Shown piece after piece: positions 16,418 through 26,076 of a stretch of DNA of 58,364 nucleotides. The translations under genes were made by a program, and so were the position numbers. The notes beneath the pieces were generated by a model. That model saw only the letters and a list, made by a program, of their open reading frames with translations, had not been told where the DNA came from and did not search any database. The stretch's first letter is position 1. The number at the start of each line of letters is the position of its first letter. Source of the stretch: an uncultured Christensenellaceae bacterium. GTDB taxonomy: Bacteria > Bacillota > Clostridia > Christensenellales > Aristaeellaceae. The stretch is taken from assembly GCA_905234985.1 (NCBI GenBank), contig CAJOJQ010000016.1, forward strand, positions 1 through 58,364. Reading direction: 5' to 3'.

Positions 16418-17631
16418 GGCCCTTCCTGCTTGCTTTCGACGACTTCCCGGGCCATGCGCGCGGCGTCATAGGCCAGCCGGGCGGCCTGCTCGGCGGCCTC
16501 CTGGGCCTTTTGGGCGGCTTCCTGCGCCCTGCGCGCGGCTTCCTTCGTTCGCTCGTCGTCCTGTCTGTTCCGGGCGGGAACCGGCGCGGGCTTCGGATCG
16601 GTTTCCGCATCGGTCAGCGGCGCTTCTTCCTCCGCTTGGGGTTCTGCCGGGATCGTATTCTCCGCGTCCTCCGCGCTCTCGTGGCCGGAGGAATGGGAGG
16701 AATGGGAAGAATGGAAGCCGTGGGCGCTTTCCTTCATCAGCGCGCCCATCAAGGCGGTGTTGCGGGCTTTTCTCAAAGCCCAGCAGGGCACGTACAGCAA
16801 AAGGGCCACGCCGCCCAGCATCAGCAGCACACTGTCCGGCAGGGGCGAACGGAGCAGACGCAAAATCTGGCTCAATACCAGATCGGGATTCAGGGAAAAA
16901 TCCACCCCGGCGAGGGCGTAGGGCGCCAGCACCGCTCCCAAGCCGATCCAGGCAGGCAAAGCGAGGAAGAAATTCACAAAGGTGTTTTTGCGCATTTCCT
17001 TCCTGTATTTTTTCAGGATGCGGCGGCTCCAGTGCAGGGTCTTTTTCGGCCCCAAGGAGCGAACAGGCAGGTATTCAATGGGCAGATCGCGCCACCAGCC
17101 GCAGGCGAACAGCAGCCCGGATACGGTCATCAGGATCAGGGCCACCGTAAAGCCCGTGCCGATATTGGGTTCCTGCCCCACCAGCGCCGCCAGGTTTTGA
17201 ATGGGCGTCCAGAAGGTTTTCACGTCCAGCCGAACGCGGAACACCGTAAAATACACCGTGCCCGCCAGGAAGGGCAGGCCCCACAGGATGCCCCGGGCGT
17301 AACGCAGCAGCCCGGTGATCAGCCACTTTCTGTAAACGTGCTTCCGGTGATGGTTCATGTGGCGGGAATAAACCATGCGGCGCATCTTTTCCCTGCCCCA
17401 AAAACGCATGGGGATCACGCCGAAGATATACGCCAGCGCCGCCAGAGCATAACCCAGCCACGCGGGCAGGCCGCCGCCGAAATCTGTACACAGCAGCACC
17501 GGAAGTAAAACCGCGATCCGCAGCCCCACGGTCACCACCGCCACCGCCGCGATCCCGTCCACATTGTTTTTCAGGCATTTCCAGGCCGATTTCCAAACAG
17601 ACGTCCTTGCCTGTTCTTCTCCTGTGGTCAT
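16414..17631 (-). CDS. Polytopic membrane protein with alanine-rich coiled-coil tail
   Basis: A 405-residue protein with about six membrane helices between residues 20 and 285. It then has a His/Ser stretch (FHSSHSSHSSGH), an acidic proline-rich linker and a C-terminal alanine/arginine/glutamate-rich helix (residues about 345-400) predicted to form a coiled coil. I do not recognise the family. It is the first gene of a six-gene operon whose other members are RNA modification and peptide/amino-acid enzymes, and it has its own sigma-A promoter. The low-complexity tail could tether a cytoplasmic partner; that is a guess. Confidence 0.75.
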   Translation of the reverse strand: MTTGEEQARTSVWKSAWKCLKNNVDGIAAVAVVTVGLRIAVLLPVLLCTDFGGGLPAWLGYALAALAYIFGVIPMRFWGREKMRRMVYSRHMNHHRKHVYRKWLITGLLRYARGILWGLPFLAGTVYFTVFRVRLDVKTFWTPIQNLAALVGQEPNIGTGFTVALILMTVSGLLFACGWWRDLPIEYLPVRSLGPKKTLHWSRRILKKYRKEMRKNTFVNFFLALPAWIGLGAVLAPYALAGVDFSLNPDLVLSQILRLLRSPLPDSVLLMLGGVALLLYVPCWALRKARNTALMGALMKESAHGFHSSHSSHSSGHESAEDAENTIPAEPQAEEEAPLTDAETDPKPAPVPARNRQDDERTKEAARRAQEAAQKAQEAAEQAARLAYDAARMAREVVESKQEGP

Positions 17632-17669
17632 GCTTCAACCGCCTTTCACGCTTGATAAGTTTCGATCAT

Positions 17670-17698
17670 ATTATAGCGCATAATCCACGCAATTGCAA
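17670..17698 (-). promoter_or_regulatory. Sigma-A promoter of the six-gene minus-strand operon
   Basis: On the minus strand TTGCAA, 17 bases, TATAAT, about 38 bases before the start of the membrane protein gene. Confidence 0.75.
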
Positions 17699-17769
17699 CA
17701 AAAACCCCCAAAGCGCGACGACGGCTTCTGTCTTCGGCCCGGGATTTTAAGCAAAATGCGCCGCCGCAT

Positions 17770-17798
17770 TTGACATTTTCGCCAAAAGGGGGTATGAT
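17770..17798 (+). promoter_or_regulatory. Sigma-A promoter of the cyclophilin-zapA genes
   Basis: A perfect TTGACA, 17 bases, then TATGAT, about 56 bases before the cyclophilin start. It is divergent from the operon promoter at 17670. Confidence 0.8.
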
Positions 17799-17854
17799 GC
17801 ATATGATGTAAGAAATGCTTGCCATTTCCGGCTTGAAAAATGGAGGAATAAGTC

Positions 17855-18379
17855 ATGAGCGAAATCCAGCATCCCACGTTTGTGATTGCCCTGGAAAACG
17901 GCGGTGAAATGAAGGGCGAGCTGTACCCCGAATACGCGCCCCAATCGGTAGGCAATTTCGCGTCCCTGGCCAACAGCGGCTTTTACGACGGCCTGATTTT
18001 CCATCGGGTGATCCCCGGCTTTATGATCCAGGGCGGCTGCCCCAAGGGCACCGGCACCGGCGGCCCCGGCTATTCCATCAAGGGCGAGTTCGCCCAGAAC
18101 GGAACGGAAAATCCCCTCAAGCACACCTACGGCGTGCTGAGCATGGCCCGGGCCATGCATCCCGATTCCGCGGGCAGCCAGTTCTTTATCATGACCAGCG
18201 ATTCCCCACACCTGGACGGGGCCTACGCCGCCTTCGGCAAGGTGCTGGAGGGCATGGAATACGCGGAAAAGATCGTGAACAGCCCCAGGGATATGCGGGA
18301 TAAGCCCCTGGAACCCCAGCGCATCGCTTCCATCCGCGTGGACACTAAGGGCAGCTACTACCCCTTCAATCAATTATGA
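17855..18379 (+). CDS. Cyclophilin-type peptidyl-prolyl isomerase
   Basis: A 174-residue single-domain cyclophilin without signal peptide, so cytoplasmic. Active-site motifs are complete: [13 protein letters not shown], the [22 protein letters not shown] block and GMEYAEKI. It speeds proline cis-trans isomerisation during folding. The start follows a GGAGG site. Its stop overlaps the zapA start (ATGA), so both are translated together. Confidence 0.94.
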   Translation: MSEIQHPTFVIALENGGEMKGELYPEYAPQSVGNFASLANSGFYDGLIFHRVIPGFMIQGGCPKGTGTGGPGYSIKGEFAQNGTENPLKHTYGVLSMARAMHPDSAGSQFFIMTSDSPHLDGAYAAFGKVLEGMEYAEKIVNSPRDMRDKPLEPQRIASIRVDTKGSYYPFNQL

Positions 18380-18687
18380 TCCTGAACAAAGGCATTGAGC
18401 GCCGGTATACCCTGCGCATCGCGGGGCGGGATTATACCATCACCAGCTCCGACGCCCCCGAGCATGTGCATCGGGTGGCTGTATATATCGACCGGAAAAT
18501 CGCGGAAATGGCTTCCTCCGGCTTTGTGAACCGGGAAAGCGCCGCGGTAATCGCCGGCATGGCGGTGGCGGATGAACTGCTCACCGCCCAGGACGACAAC
18601 ACCCGCCTGCGCAGGGAACTGCTGCAGGCGCGCCAGGAGCTGCGGGAATTAAAGTCCCATTCAGCTCACGCTGAACGGGACGCCTGA
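18376..18687 (+). CDS. zapA: Cell division protein ZapA
   Basis: A 103-residue ZapA. It has the family N-terminus ([26 protein letters not shown], read as two blocks) and a C-terminal coiled coil (about residues 65-98). ZapA binds and bundles FtsZ at the division site. The U32 peptidase and mutS2 genes follow, an order common in Clostridia and Bacilli. The stop codon lies inside the left arm of a 16-base perfect inverted repeat. Confidence 0.9.
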   Translation: MILNKGIERRYTLRIAGRDYTITSSDAPEHVHRVAVYIDRKIAEMASSGFVNRESAAVIAGMAVADELLTAQDDNTRLRRELLQARQELRELKSHSAHAERDA

Positions 18688-18716
18688 AATCGGAATCAGG
18701 ATTCCGATTTCAGGCG
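18681..18716 (+). terminator. Long perfect hairpin overlapping the zapA stop
   Basis: CGCCTGAAATCGGAAT, a four-base loop, and ATTCCGATTTCAGGCG. The stem is 16 bases without mismatch, and the zapA stop codon (18685-18687) is in its left arm. No T-run follows, so it may protect the 3' end or slow the polymerase rather than terminate it. Confidence 0.6.
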
Positions 18717-18722
18717 GAACAT

Positions 18723-18860
18723 CAATTTCTTGCAGAATGGCATTTTCGCAAGCGGAAACGCTCATTCTGCGGCCAGAAATTGATAGAGGAAGCAACATTC
18801 TGTTGCTCCTCGGCGACGTACACGCCGCCGCCTACGGATTACAGGCGGGGGAGTTCCCCC
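18723..18860. repeat. Chain of stem-loops before the U32 peptidase gene
   Basis: Three more stem-loops follow the zapA hairpin: CAATTTCT to AGAAATTG (18723-18782, with GCAGAATG/CATTCTGC inside), GAGGAAGCAACA to TGTTGCTCCTC (18786-18811), and GGGGGA to TCCCCC near 18850. Read on the minus strand the last 50 bases carry CTGTAATCCG followed by a GGCGGCGTGTACG hairpin, the same order seen at 28655-28715. Confidence 0.7.
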
Positions 18861-18925
18861 GACACCCCCCGTTGGTCGCGTTCCTTGATTTCTATCAGAA
18901 TAGGCTAATGATAACGAGTTACAGC

Positions 18926-21262
18926 ATGGTACCGCATGATTTGGAGCTGCTCGCCCCGGCGGGCAGTATGGACGCGCTGAAAGCGGCGCTTGCCAATGGC
19001 GCGGACGCGGTGTATTTGGGCGCGGCGGCCTTCGGGGCGCGATCCACGGCGGGGTTCGACGAAGAAACCCTGCGGGACGCCCTGCGGCTGGCCCATCTCC
19101 ACCGGAAAAAAATTTACGTTACGGTGAACATCCTCATCAAGGAAAGGGAGCTGGACGACGTTCGGCGCACCCTTTCCTTGTTGTCGTCTTTGGGGGCCGA
19201 CGCGGTGCTGCTCCAGGATTTGGGTCTGGTAAAGGTTTGCCGGGAGGAATTTCCGGAATTGCCCATTCACGCCAGCACCCAAATGGCCCTGCACAGCGCG
19301 TCCGGCGCAAAACTTTTGCAATCTCTTGGCGCGAAGCGGGCGGTGCTGGCCAGGGAATGTGACTTAACCGAAATACGCAAAGCCGCCCAGACGGGCATGG
19401 AGATCGAGGCCTTCTGCCACGGGGCGCTGTGCGTAAGCTGCTCCGGCCAATGCCTGTTTTCCTCCATGATCGGGGGAAGAAGCGGCAACCGGGGCCGGTG
19501 CGCCCAGCCCTGCCGCCTGCCCTATACCTATCAGGGCGCGACCGGGGCCTGGCTCTCCCCCCGGGATCTGTGCGCAAGGGACGAATTGCAGGCGTTGGCG
19601 GACGCCGGGGTGTATTCCTTCAAGATCGAAGGAAGATTGAAGCGCCCGGAATACGTGGCCGTAGTGACCCGGGCCTACCGCCGCGCCTTGGACGGCATTT
19701 TGGAGGGGCGTTTTGCTCCGGCGAATGAAAAAGAAAAGGAAAGCCTGACCCAGATTTTTTCCCGGGGGGGCTTTACCTTGGGCTATCCCGGCGAAAAGCG
19801 GGACGCCGCCATCATCGACCCCACCCGGGTGACGCCCATCGGCGTGACGATCGGAAAAGTAAAGAAGGTCTATCAGCGGGGCGGCGCGTTATTGGCGGAT
19901 GTGCCCCTGACAAAACCCCTGCACAACGGGGACGGCCTGGAAATCGGCAGGCAGGAACTGCGCTATTCCGGCCCGGAAGTCCCCGCCGGACAAACGGCTG
20001 TTCTTCGTTTACGGGACGTTGTGAAGCCCGGCGAAGCTGTGCGCCGTACGGAGGACGAAAGCCAGCTCTCCGCCGCCCGGCAGACCTACGAGGGCGAAGC
20101 GCTGAACGCGGCCCTGCCCCTCCCCTTTGACGCGATGCTGACGGCCTATCCGGGAAAAGAAATTTCCCTGCGGGTCACGGACGGGGAAAGCAGCCTCACC
20201 GTGACGGGCGACATATGTCCCCCCGCCCAGAAAAAGCCCTTGGACGAGGAAAACGTGAAAAACGCTTTGAGCAAGACCGGCGGCACGCCCTTTGTGCTGC
20301 GTTCGCTGACGGTAAAAACGGCGGGAGCCTTCGTACCCGCTTCCGCCCTGAACGCCCTGCGCCGGGAAGCGCTGGAGAAGCTGGCTGAAGCCCGCATCGC
20401 CGCCCAACACCGGGACATCTCCCCCATTGAACGTTTTGCTGTTCCGAAACGGGAAATTCCCGCCCCTCGGCTGACCGTGAAAATCTCCGATTTTGAAATC
20501 ATTCCGTCCCTGCTGGAAGCGGGCGCGGAGGGCATCCTGTATTTGCCCCAGGATTTCCGGGGACCGTATCTGCTGCCCATTTTGGATCGGTGGCCGGAAA
20601 AGACGCGGTTGTGCCTGCCCGCCCAATGCGAGGAGGAAACCTTGCAGAAGCTCAAAGCCTGGGCGGAGGAAAGAAGCATCCCCCTGTGCCTGTCCAGCCC
20701 CAATCAGCTTGCATTGGGCGGCATGGCGGGAGAGGGCGTGCCCGTCATGAACAGCGAAAGCGTCAAATTGCTTTCCTATTTGGGCTGTACAAGCGTCACC
20801 CTGTCCCGGGAGCTGTCCAAGAGCGACATTCTCGATTTGCAGAAGGATATTTGTGAATTGATCCTGCCCGTTTATGGCCGCGCCCGGCTGATGGTGCTGA
20901 ACCATTGCCCCATGCGCACAAAAATGGGCCTGACAGCGGGCCGGGAACAGTGCGAATTGTGCCGCCAGGGCAAAGGCGCGCTTGGCACCTGCCTCACCGA
21001 CCGGATGGGGGCCGCCTATCCCCTGCGTCCCCTGCGTCTGCCCGAGGGCTGCCAAATCGAGCTGGTGGGCGATAAACCCCTGCATCTCTCCGGCCATCTC
21101 CAAGGTATGGAACAGTTTTCCTGGCTGCTGACCTTCTCCGATGAATCCAAGGAAGAACAAATCCGCATCACCGCCCATTACGCCGCCCTCCGGCGGAATG
21201 ATACGCCCGATCCGCTGCCCATTCGGGGCGCCTTGGGCCGCTTTATGGACGGCGTATTGTGA
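18926..21262 (+). CDS. U32-family peptidase with DUF3656 domain
   Basis: About 778 residues. The N-terminal U32 domain has LELLAPAGSMDALKAALANG, VYLGAAAFGARS and the signature EAFCHGALCVSCSGQCLFSS followed by GNRGRCAQPCRLPY, which carry the conserved cysteines. The central part resembles DUF3656, and the last 150 residues contain a second cysteine group (HCPMR...CELC). Related proteins RlhA and YhbU act in RNA hydroxylation or collagenase-like activity; the role here is open. The frame stays open back to 18737 across hairpins, but family similarity begins at ATG 18926; ATG 18908 is also possible. No strong ribosome site is seen. Confidence 0.88.
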   Translation: MVPHDLELLAPAGSMDALKAALANGADAVYLGAAAFGARSTAGFDEETLRDALRLAHLHRKKIYVTVNILIKERELDDVRRTLSLLSSLGADAVLLQDLGLVKVCREEFPELPIHASTQMALHSASGAKLLQSLGAKRAVLARECDLTEIRKAAQTGMEIEAFCHGALCVSCSGQCLFSSMIGGRSGNRGRCAQPCRLPYTYQGATGAWLSPRDLCARDELQALADAGVYSFKIEGRLKRPEYVAVVTRAYRRALDGILEGRFAPANEKEKESLTQIFSRGGFTLGYPGEKRDAAIIDPTRVTPIGVTIGKVKKVYQRGGALLADVPLTKPLHNGDGLEIGRQELRYSGPEVPAGQTAVLRLRDVVKPGEAVRRTEDESQLSAARQTYEGEALNAALPLPFDAMLTAYPGKEISLRVTDGESSLTVTGDICPPAQKKPLDEENVKNALSKTGGTPFVLRSLTVKTAGAFVPASALNALRREALEKLAEARIAAQHRDISPIERFAVPKREIPAPRLTVKISDFEIIPSLLEAGAEGILYLPQDFRGPYLLPILDRWPEKTRLCLPAQCEEETLQKLKAWAEERSIPLCLSSPNQLALGGMAGEGVPVMNSESVKLLSYLGCTSVTLSRELSKSDILDLQKDICELILPVYGRARLMVLNHCPMRTKMGLTAGREQCELCRQGKGALGTCLTDRMGAAYPLRPLRLPEGCQIELVGDKPLHLSGHLQGMEQFSWLLTFSDESKEEQIRITAHYAALRRNDTPDPLPIRGALGRFMDGVL

Positions 21263-21301
21263 ACGAACCGAAAACATTTTCAAAACCTTTTGCCTGATTT
21301 C

Positions 21302-21331
21302 TTGCAATGCTTTTTGTTTTCAATGTATACT
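21302..21331 (+). promoter_or_regulatory. Promoter of mutS2
   Basis: TTGCAA, an 18-base spacer, then TATACT, 20 bases before the mutS2 start codon. Confidence 0.6.
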
Positions 21332-21351
21332 GACCTTGGGAGGGAAACGAT

Positions 21352-23709
21352 ATGAACGAACGCGCCCTGCGGGTGCTGGAATTTACCAAAATTCGGGACA
21401 TGCTGGCCGGTTATGCCTTGAGCGACCCCGGCAAGGAAAAGTGCCGCGCTTTAACGCCCCTTTCCGATTTTTCGGAGGTCAATAAGGCCCTGGACGAAAC
21501 GGAAGAAGCGGTGGCAACGCTGGCCTACGTGGGCGGCAACCCCCTGATTTCCTTTAACGACGTATCCGAATACCTGTCCCTGGCGGAAAAGGGTTCCACC
21601 CTGTCCCAGAAAGCCTTGCTTTCCGTGGCGGAGACCCTGCGGGCTGCCCGCGCTGCCCGGAACGCCCTGGTGACGGACAAGGAAAACACGCCCCTCATCA
21701 CCTCCATGGCCTCCCGTCTCCAGCCCCTGCGCACCCTGGAAACGGACATCACCGAGGCCATTTTGAGCGAGGACGAAATTTCCGACCACGCCTCCCCCGC
21801 CCTGCTGGACATCCGGCGGCACATCCGCCAGGCCAACGACCGCATCCGGGATAAGCTGAACAGCATGGCCCACGGGGCCAGCTATTCCAAGTACCTGATG
21901 GAATCAATCGTCACCGTGCGCGGGGGCCGCTACGTGCTGCCCGTGAAGGCCGAGCATCGGGGCGACGTGCCCGGATTGGTACACGACCAGTCCGCCACCG
22001 GTGCCACCCTGTTCATCGAACCCTTAGCCGTGGTGGAGTTAGGCAATGAATTAAAAGAATGGCACATGAAGGAACGGGACGAGATCGAGCGCATCCTTTC
22101 CGCTCTGTCCCAGCAGGTGGCCGACAGCGCGGGCCTCATTTCCCAGAATTTAGCCATCCTTGCCAACCTGGATTTCATCTTCGCCAAGGGCATGCTCAGC
22201 CGGGAAATGGACTGCGTGCGGCCCAAAATGAACGAAGACGGCAAAATCAATTTAGTGCGGGTGCGCCATCCCCTCATTCCCCGTGACACGGTGGTGCCCT
22301 GCTCCCTGTGGCTGGGCGAGGAATTTACCTCCCTGATCATCACCGGCCCCAACACTGGCGGCAAAACCGTCACTTTAAAAACCTTGGGTCTCATGACCCT
22401 CATGGCCCAAAGCGGGCTGCACATCCCCGGGGCCTTGGGCACGGAGCTTTCCACCTTTGAGGAGGTGTACGCCGATATCGGCGACGAGCAGAGCATCGAA
22501 CAGAGTCTGTCCACCTTCTCTTCCCACATGACCAACATCGTCAGCATCATGAACGCGGTGACGCCGAGAGATTTGGCGCTGTTTGACGAACTTGGCGCGG
22601 GCACCGACCCCACGGAAGGCGCGGCCCTTGCCCAGGTGATTCTGAACGCCCTGCTCAAAATCAAGACCCGCACGGCGGCCACCACCCATTACAGCGAGCT
22701 GAAAGCCTATGCCCTGTCCACCAAGGGCGTGGAAAACGCCAGCGTGGAATTTGACGTGGCGACTTTGCGGCCCACTTACCGCCTGTCCATCGGCGTGCCG
22801 GGCAAATCCAACGCCTTTGAAATTTCCCGCCGTTTGGGCCTGCCGGAATACCTGATCGAGGAAGCCAAGGACCTGCTTTCCCACGATACCATCCGCTTTG
22901 AGGACGTGATCGCCAACGCGGAATATCATCGCCAGATCGCCGAAAAGGAACGGGAGCTGGCCGAGCAGGCCAGGGCGGAAACGGTGCGCCTGCGCAACGA
23001 AGCTGAAAAGCTGTACCGGGACATGGAGGAAAAGAAGGACTTATCCAACCGCAAGGCCAAGGAGGAAGCCCGCCGCATCATGGAAAAAGCCCGGCGGGAT
23101 TCCGAACAGATCCTGTACGACTTAAAGAAAATGAAGAAAGCGGGCGGAGCGGCGCCGGATCACGAGGTGAACGCCCTGAAAAAGCGCTTAGAGGACGGCA
23201 TCGACAGTTTGGCTGAAGGGCTGAAAACCCCCACAGGCAATTTTGCCGAGCCGCCCAAGACCGTGAAGGTGGGCGACGTCGTGGAAATCACCCACCTGAA
23301 CACCAAGGGCACCGTGCTTTCGCTGCCCGACGCCAAGGGCGAGGTGCAATTGCAGGCGGGCATCATGAAATTGAAGGCCCATTTGAGCCAGCTTCGCCTG
23401 GTGAAGGAACCCCCGCAGAAGAAAAAGCAGACCGTTTCCGTCCAAAGCGGCGCGTCGGCCCCCTCCGTGGGCATGAGCTGCGACGTGCGCGGCATGGCCC
23501 TGGACGAAGCCATTTCCGAAGTGGATCAGTATTTGGACGGGGCCATGATGGCCGGACTCCATGAAGTGACCATCGTACACGGCAAGGGCACCGGCGTGCT
23601 GCGGGAGGGCATTCAGCGGCATTTAAAATCCTGCTCCTGCGTCAAATCCTACCGCCGGGGCAAGTACGGCGAGGGAGAAGAGGGCGTTACGGTCGTGGAG
23701 CTGAAATAA
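21352..23709 (+). CDS. mutS2: MutS2 ATPase/endonuclease
   Basis: A 785-residue MutS2. Walker A is TGPNTGGKTVTLKTLG (near residue 330), Walker B is LALFDELGAGTDPTEGAALA, then a long charged coiled coil (about residues 515-610), a KOW-like segment and a C-terminal Smr nuclease domain (about 705-785) with VTIVHGKGTGVLREGIQRHL. MutS2 lacks the mismatch-binding domain; it limits recombination and in Bacillus splits collided ribosomes. The start follows GGGAGG with seven-base spacing. Confidence 0.97.
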   Translation: MNERALRVLEFTKIRDMLAGYALSDPGKEKCRALTPLSDFSEVNKALDETEEAVATLAYVGGNPLISFNDVSEYLSLAEKGSTLSQKALLSVAETLRAARAARNALVTDKENTPLITSMASRLQPLRTLETDITEAILSEDEISDHASPALLDIRRHIRQANDRIRDKLNSMAHGASYSKYLMESIVTVRGGRYVLPVKAEHRGDVPGLVHDQSATGATLFIEPLAVVELGNELKEWHMKERDEIERILSALSQQVADSAGLISQNLAILANLDFIFAKGMLSREMDCVRPKMNEDGKINLVRVRHPLIPRDTVVPCSLWLGEEFTSLIITGPNTGGKTVTLKTLGLMTLMAQSGLHIPGALGTELSTFEEVYADIGDEQSIEQSLSTFSSHMTNIVSIMNAVTPRDLALFDELGAGTDPTEGAALAQVILNALLKIKTRTAATTHYSELKAYALSTKGVENASVEFDVATLRPTYRLSIGVPGKSNAFEISRRLGLPEYLIEEAKDLLSHDTIRFEDVIANAEYHRQIAEKERELAEQARAETVRLRNEAEKLYRDMEEKKDLSNRKAKEEARRIMEKARRDSEQILYDLKKMKKAGGAAPDHEVNALKKRLEDGIDSLAEGLKTPTGNFAEPPKTVKVGDVVEITHLNTKGTVLSLPDAKGEVQLQAGIMKLKAHLSQLRLVKEPPQKKKQTVSVQSGASAPSVGMSCDVRGMALDEAISEVDQYLDGAMMAGLHEVTIVHGKGTGVLREGIQRHLKSCSCVKSYRRGKYGEGEEGVTVVELK

Positions 23710-23724
23710 CTGCATTTGTGAGAA

Positions 23725-23834
23725 GTAGGAGGTAGGAGGTAGGAAGTAGGAGGTTCTATACAGTCTGAATTAGAGAACGAAACGCTTTTTCAAACATTAT
23801 ACACCTCCTACCTCCTACTTCCTACCTCCTACCT
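23725..23834. repeat. Heptamer-armed palindromic element B1
   Basis: A 110-base element with left heptamers of the TAGGAGG/TAGGAAG type and inverted right ones (CCTCCTA, CTTCCTA) around an AT-rich core ending ACATTATACACCTCC. It fills the gap between mutS2 and the response regulator. Confidence 0.85.
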
Positions 23835-23862
23835 GAATAACTCGACCCCGGAGGTGATTTAC

Positions 23863-24552
23863 GTGAAGGACAAGCAGACCATCATGGTGGTGGACGACGA
23901 TCCGAACATCGCCCAATTGGTGAAGCTATATTTGGAAAAAGAGGGCTTTGAGGTGGCCGTGGAGACCCGGGGGGACGAAGCCGTGGCCGCGTTCCAGAAA
24001 AATCCGCCCAGCCTCATGCTGCTGGACATCATGCTGCCCGGCATGGACGGCTTGCAGGTGTGCCGCGCCATCCGGCAGATCAGCACGATTCCCATCATCA
24101 TGCTCTCCGCTAAGGACGAAACCTTTGACAAGGTGCTGGGCCTGGAGTTGGGGGCCGACGATTACATCACCAAGCCCTTCGAGGGCAAGGAGCTGGTGGC
24201 CCGGGTGAAAGCCGTGCTGCGCCGTTCCTCCCCCGGAGAAAGCGAAAAGGACACCCTCTCTTTCCCCGGTCTCACCATCAGCCTGGAAAAGTATGAAGTG
24301 CATTATCAGGGCAAGCTGCTGGAAATGCCGCCCAAGGAATTGGAAGTGCTGTATTTCTTAGCCGCTCACCAGAACCGGGTGTTCACCCGGGAACAATTGC
24401 TGGAACAGGTGTGGGGCTTTGATTTCTTCGGCGACAGCCGCACCGTGGACGTACACATCAAGCGCCTGCGGGAAAAATTGCAGGACAGCGAAGCCCTGGG
24501 CTGGACCATCCGCACCGTGTGGGGCGTGGGGTATAAGTTCGAGGTAAAGTAA
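23863..24552 (+). CDS. OmpR-family response regulator
   Basis: About 229 residues. The receiver domain has the acidic pocket in IMVVDDDPN, the phosphorylated aspartate in LLDIMLPGMDG, and the KPF lysine; the C-terminal winged helix (residues about 130-228) has the OmpR/PhoB pattern RTVDVHIKRLREKL. I start at GTG 23863, seven bases after the near-perfect GGAGGTGAT site; the in-frame GTG at 23854 is within that site. It pairs with the next gene's kinase. Targets are unknown. Confidence 0.95.
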   Translation: MKDKQTIMVVDDDPNIAQLVKLYLEKEGFEVAVETRGDEAVAAFQKNPPSLMLLDIMLPGMDGLQVCRAIRQISTIPIIMLSAKDETFDKVLGLELGADDYITKPFEGKELVARVKAVLRRSSPGESEKDTLSFPGLTISLEKYEVHYQGKLLEMPPKELEVLYFLAAHQNRVFTREQLLEQVWGFDFFGDSRTVDVHIKRLREKLQDSEALGWTIRTVWGVGYKFEVK

Positions 24553-24561
24553 TAAAACGAG

Positions 24562-26076
24562 GTGGTTTTTCTGCGCAGCCTGAGCATGTTTTCCCGGCTG
24601 CTGATCGTGTTCTTAGCGGTGATCTTAGTATGCGTGGGCGTGCTGTCCGCGCTTTCTTATATCAACCTCAGGGACAGCGCCATCGACAGCCGCATGAACG
24701 CCCTGAAAACCCAGGCCCGGGACATGGCGTATTTAGCCAGCCGCCAGTCCTATGATTCCTTTTCCGCCATGTTGGGCACCAGCAGCACGGCGGAGGAATA
24801 CATGAAATGGAAATCCCGCCGCATTTATCAGGAATACAACGCCTATATCATGGTGGTGGACCGCAGCGGGAAAACCTTCGTATATTACAATGAATCCACC
24901 TTGCAGGACGAATCCCTGCAAAACGCTTTGAACCCGGAGGAAATCGCCTCCTACATGGAGCAGGCCCTCCAGGGCAAGGAAGTGGTGCGCCAGACCCAGA
25001 GCGCCGCCGGGCCTCTGTTCACCGTGCTGGTGCCCTGGGTGCAGGAGAACACCCTCACCAACCAGCGCACCGTCATGGGCTTTATCCTGATCCAGACCGC
25101 CGCCCAGACGGTGCATGCCGCGTATCAGGGGCTGATCTGGCAAACGGCCCTGGCGGCAATCGCCATGTTTTTGCTGGCGGCGGCGGTGGTGTTCTTGATC
25201 GCCCGGCAAATGAGCCGCCCCTTGGCGGCTATGGCCCAGGCGGCGGGCAGCATGGCGCGGGGTGATTTCCAGGCCCGCGCCCCGGAGGAGGGCGGCAAGG
25301 AGATCCAGGAGCTGTCCCAGGCCTTCAACCAGATGGCGGCCCAGCTTTCCAGTTTGGAGCAGTCCCGCCGGGATTTCGTGGCCAACGTGTCCCATGAACT
25401 GCGCTCCCCCATCACCTCCATCCAGGGCTTTGCCCAGGGCATGTTAGACGGCACCATTCCCCCGGAGCAGCACGCCCAGTATTTGCAGGTGATCACCGAC
25501 GAGACCCACCGGCTGTCCAAGCTCATCGGCAGCCTGCTGAACCTGTCCCGCATGGAAAACGAGGAAACCAGCTTAGCCTATACCGACTTTGACGTGAACG
25601 AGCTGGCCCGGCGGGTGCTGATTTCCCGCATGACCCAAATCGACGACAAGCAATTGGAAATCGACGTGCAATTTGAATCGGACCCCTGCTTCGTCCATGC
25701 CGACGCGGACCAGATTCAGCAGGTCATCATCAACCTGCTGGACAACGCCATCAAATTCACCCCGGAAAAGGGCGTCGTCACCATCCGCACGAACGAAGAA
25801 AAGGATCACGTTTCCCTGCGGGTGAAGGATACGGGCGTGGGCATCCTGCCCCAGGACGCGCCCCACATCTTCGACCGCTTCTACAAGGCCGACAAGGCCC
25901 ACACCGTGGGCAAGGGCACCGGATTGGGGCTTGCCATCTGCTACCGCATCATGGAGCGCCACGGTCAGCACATCCGCCTGGTCAGCGGCGAGGGCGGGGC
26001 CGAGTTTGAAATCACCCTGGAAAAGGGCAAAAACGCCGGAGGACAGCATGGAGATTCAGGCAAGAGCGAAGATTAA
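24562..26076 (+). CDS. Sensor histidine kinase
   Basis: About 504 residues. Two membrane helices (about residues 8-30 and 190-213) flank an outer sensor region of about 160 residues; then a HAMP domain, HisKA with the phosphorylated histidine in VANVSHELRSPITSIQG, and an ATPase domain with N box VIINLLDNAIKF, G1 DTGVGI and G2 GTGLGLAICYRI. The start is uncertain: GTG 24562 overlaps the GAGGTG ribosome site, so CTG 24571 or ATG 24586 may be used. The 3' end overlaps ispE by 29 bases. Confidence 0.93.
   Translation: MVFLRSLSMFSRLLIVFLAVILVCVGVLSALSYINLRDSAIDSRMNALKTQARDMAYLASRQSYDSFSAMLGTSSTAEEYMKWKSRRIYQEYNAYIMVVDRSGKTFVYYNESTLQDESLQNALNPEEIASYMEQALQGKEVVRQTQSAAGPLFTVLVPWVQENTLTNQRTVMGFILIQTAAQTVHAAYQGLIWQTALAAIAMFLLAAAVVFLIARQMSRPLAAMAQAAGSMARGDFQARAPEEGGKEIQELSQAFNQMAAQLSSLEQSRRDFVANVSHELRSPITSIQGFAQGMLDGTIPPEQHAQYLQVITDETHRLSKLIGSLLNLSRMENEETSLAYTDFDVNELARRVLISRMTQIDDKQLEIDVQFESDPCFVHADADQIQQVIINLLDNAIKFTPEKGVVTIRTNEEKDHVSLRVKDTGVGILPQDAPHIFDRFYKADKAHTVGKGTGLGLAICYRIMERHGQHIRLVSGEGGAEFEITLEKGKNAGGQHGDSGKSED

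Noticed and set aside
18737..18925. N-terminal extension of the U32 peptidase
   Set aside because: The frame is open but runs through hairpins, has no family similarity and no ribosome site; it is most likely untranslated.
20009..21307. A 432-codon minus-strand frame
   Set aside because: Antisense to the U32 peptidase gene, no ribosome site, no recognisable family, glycine/glutamine-rich composition typical of shadow frames.
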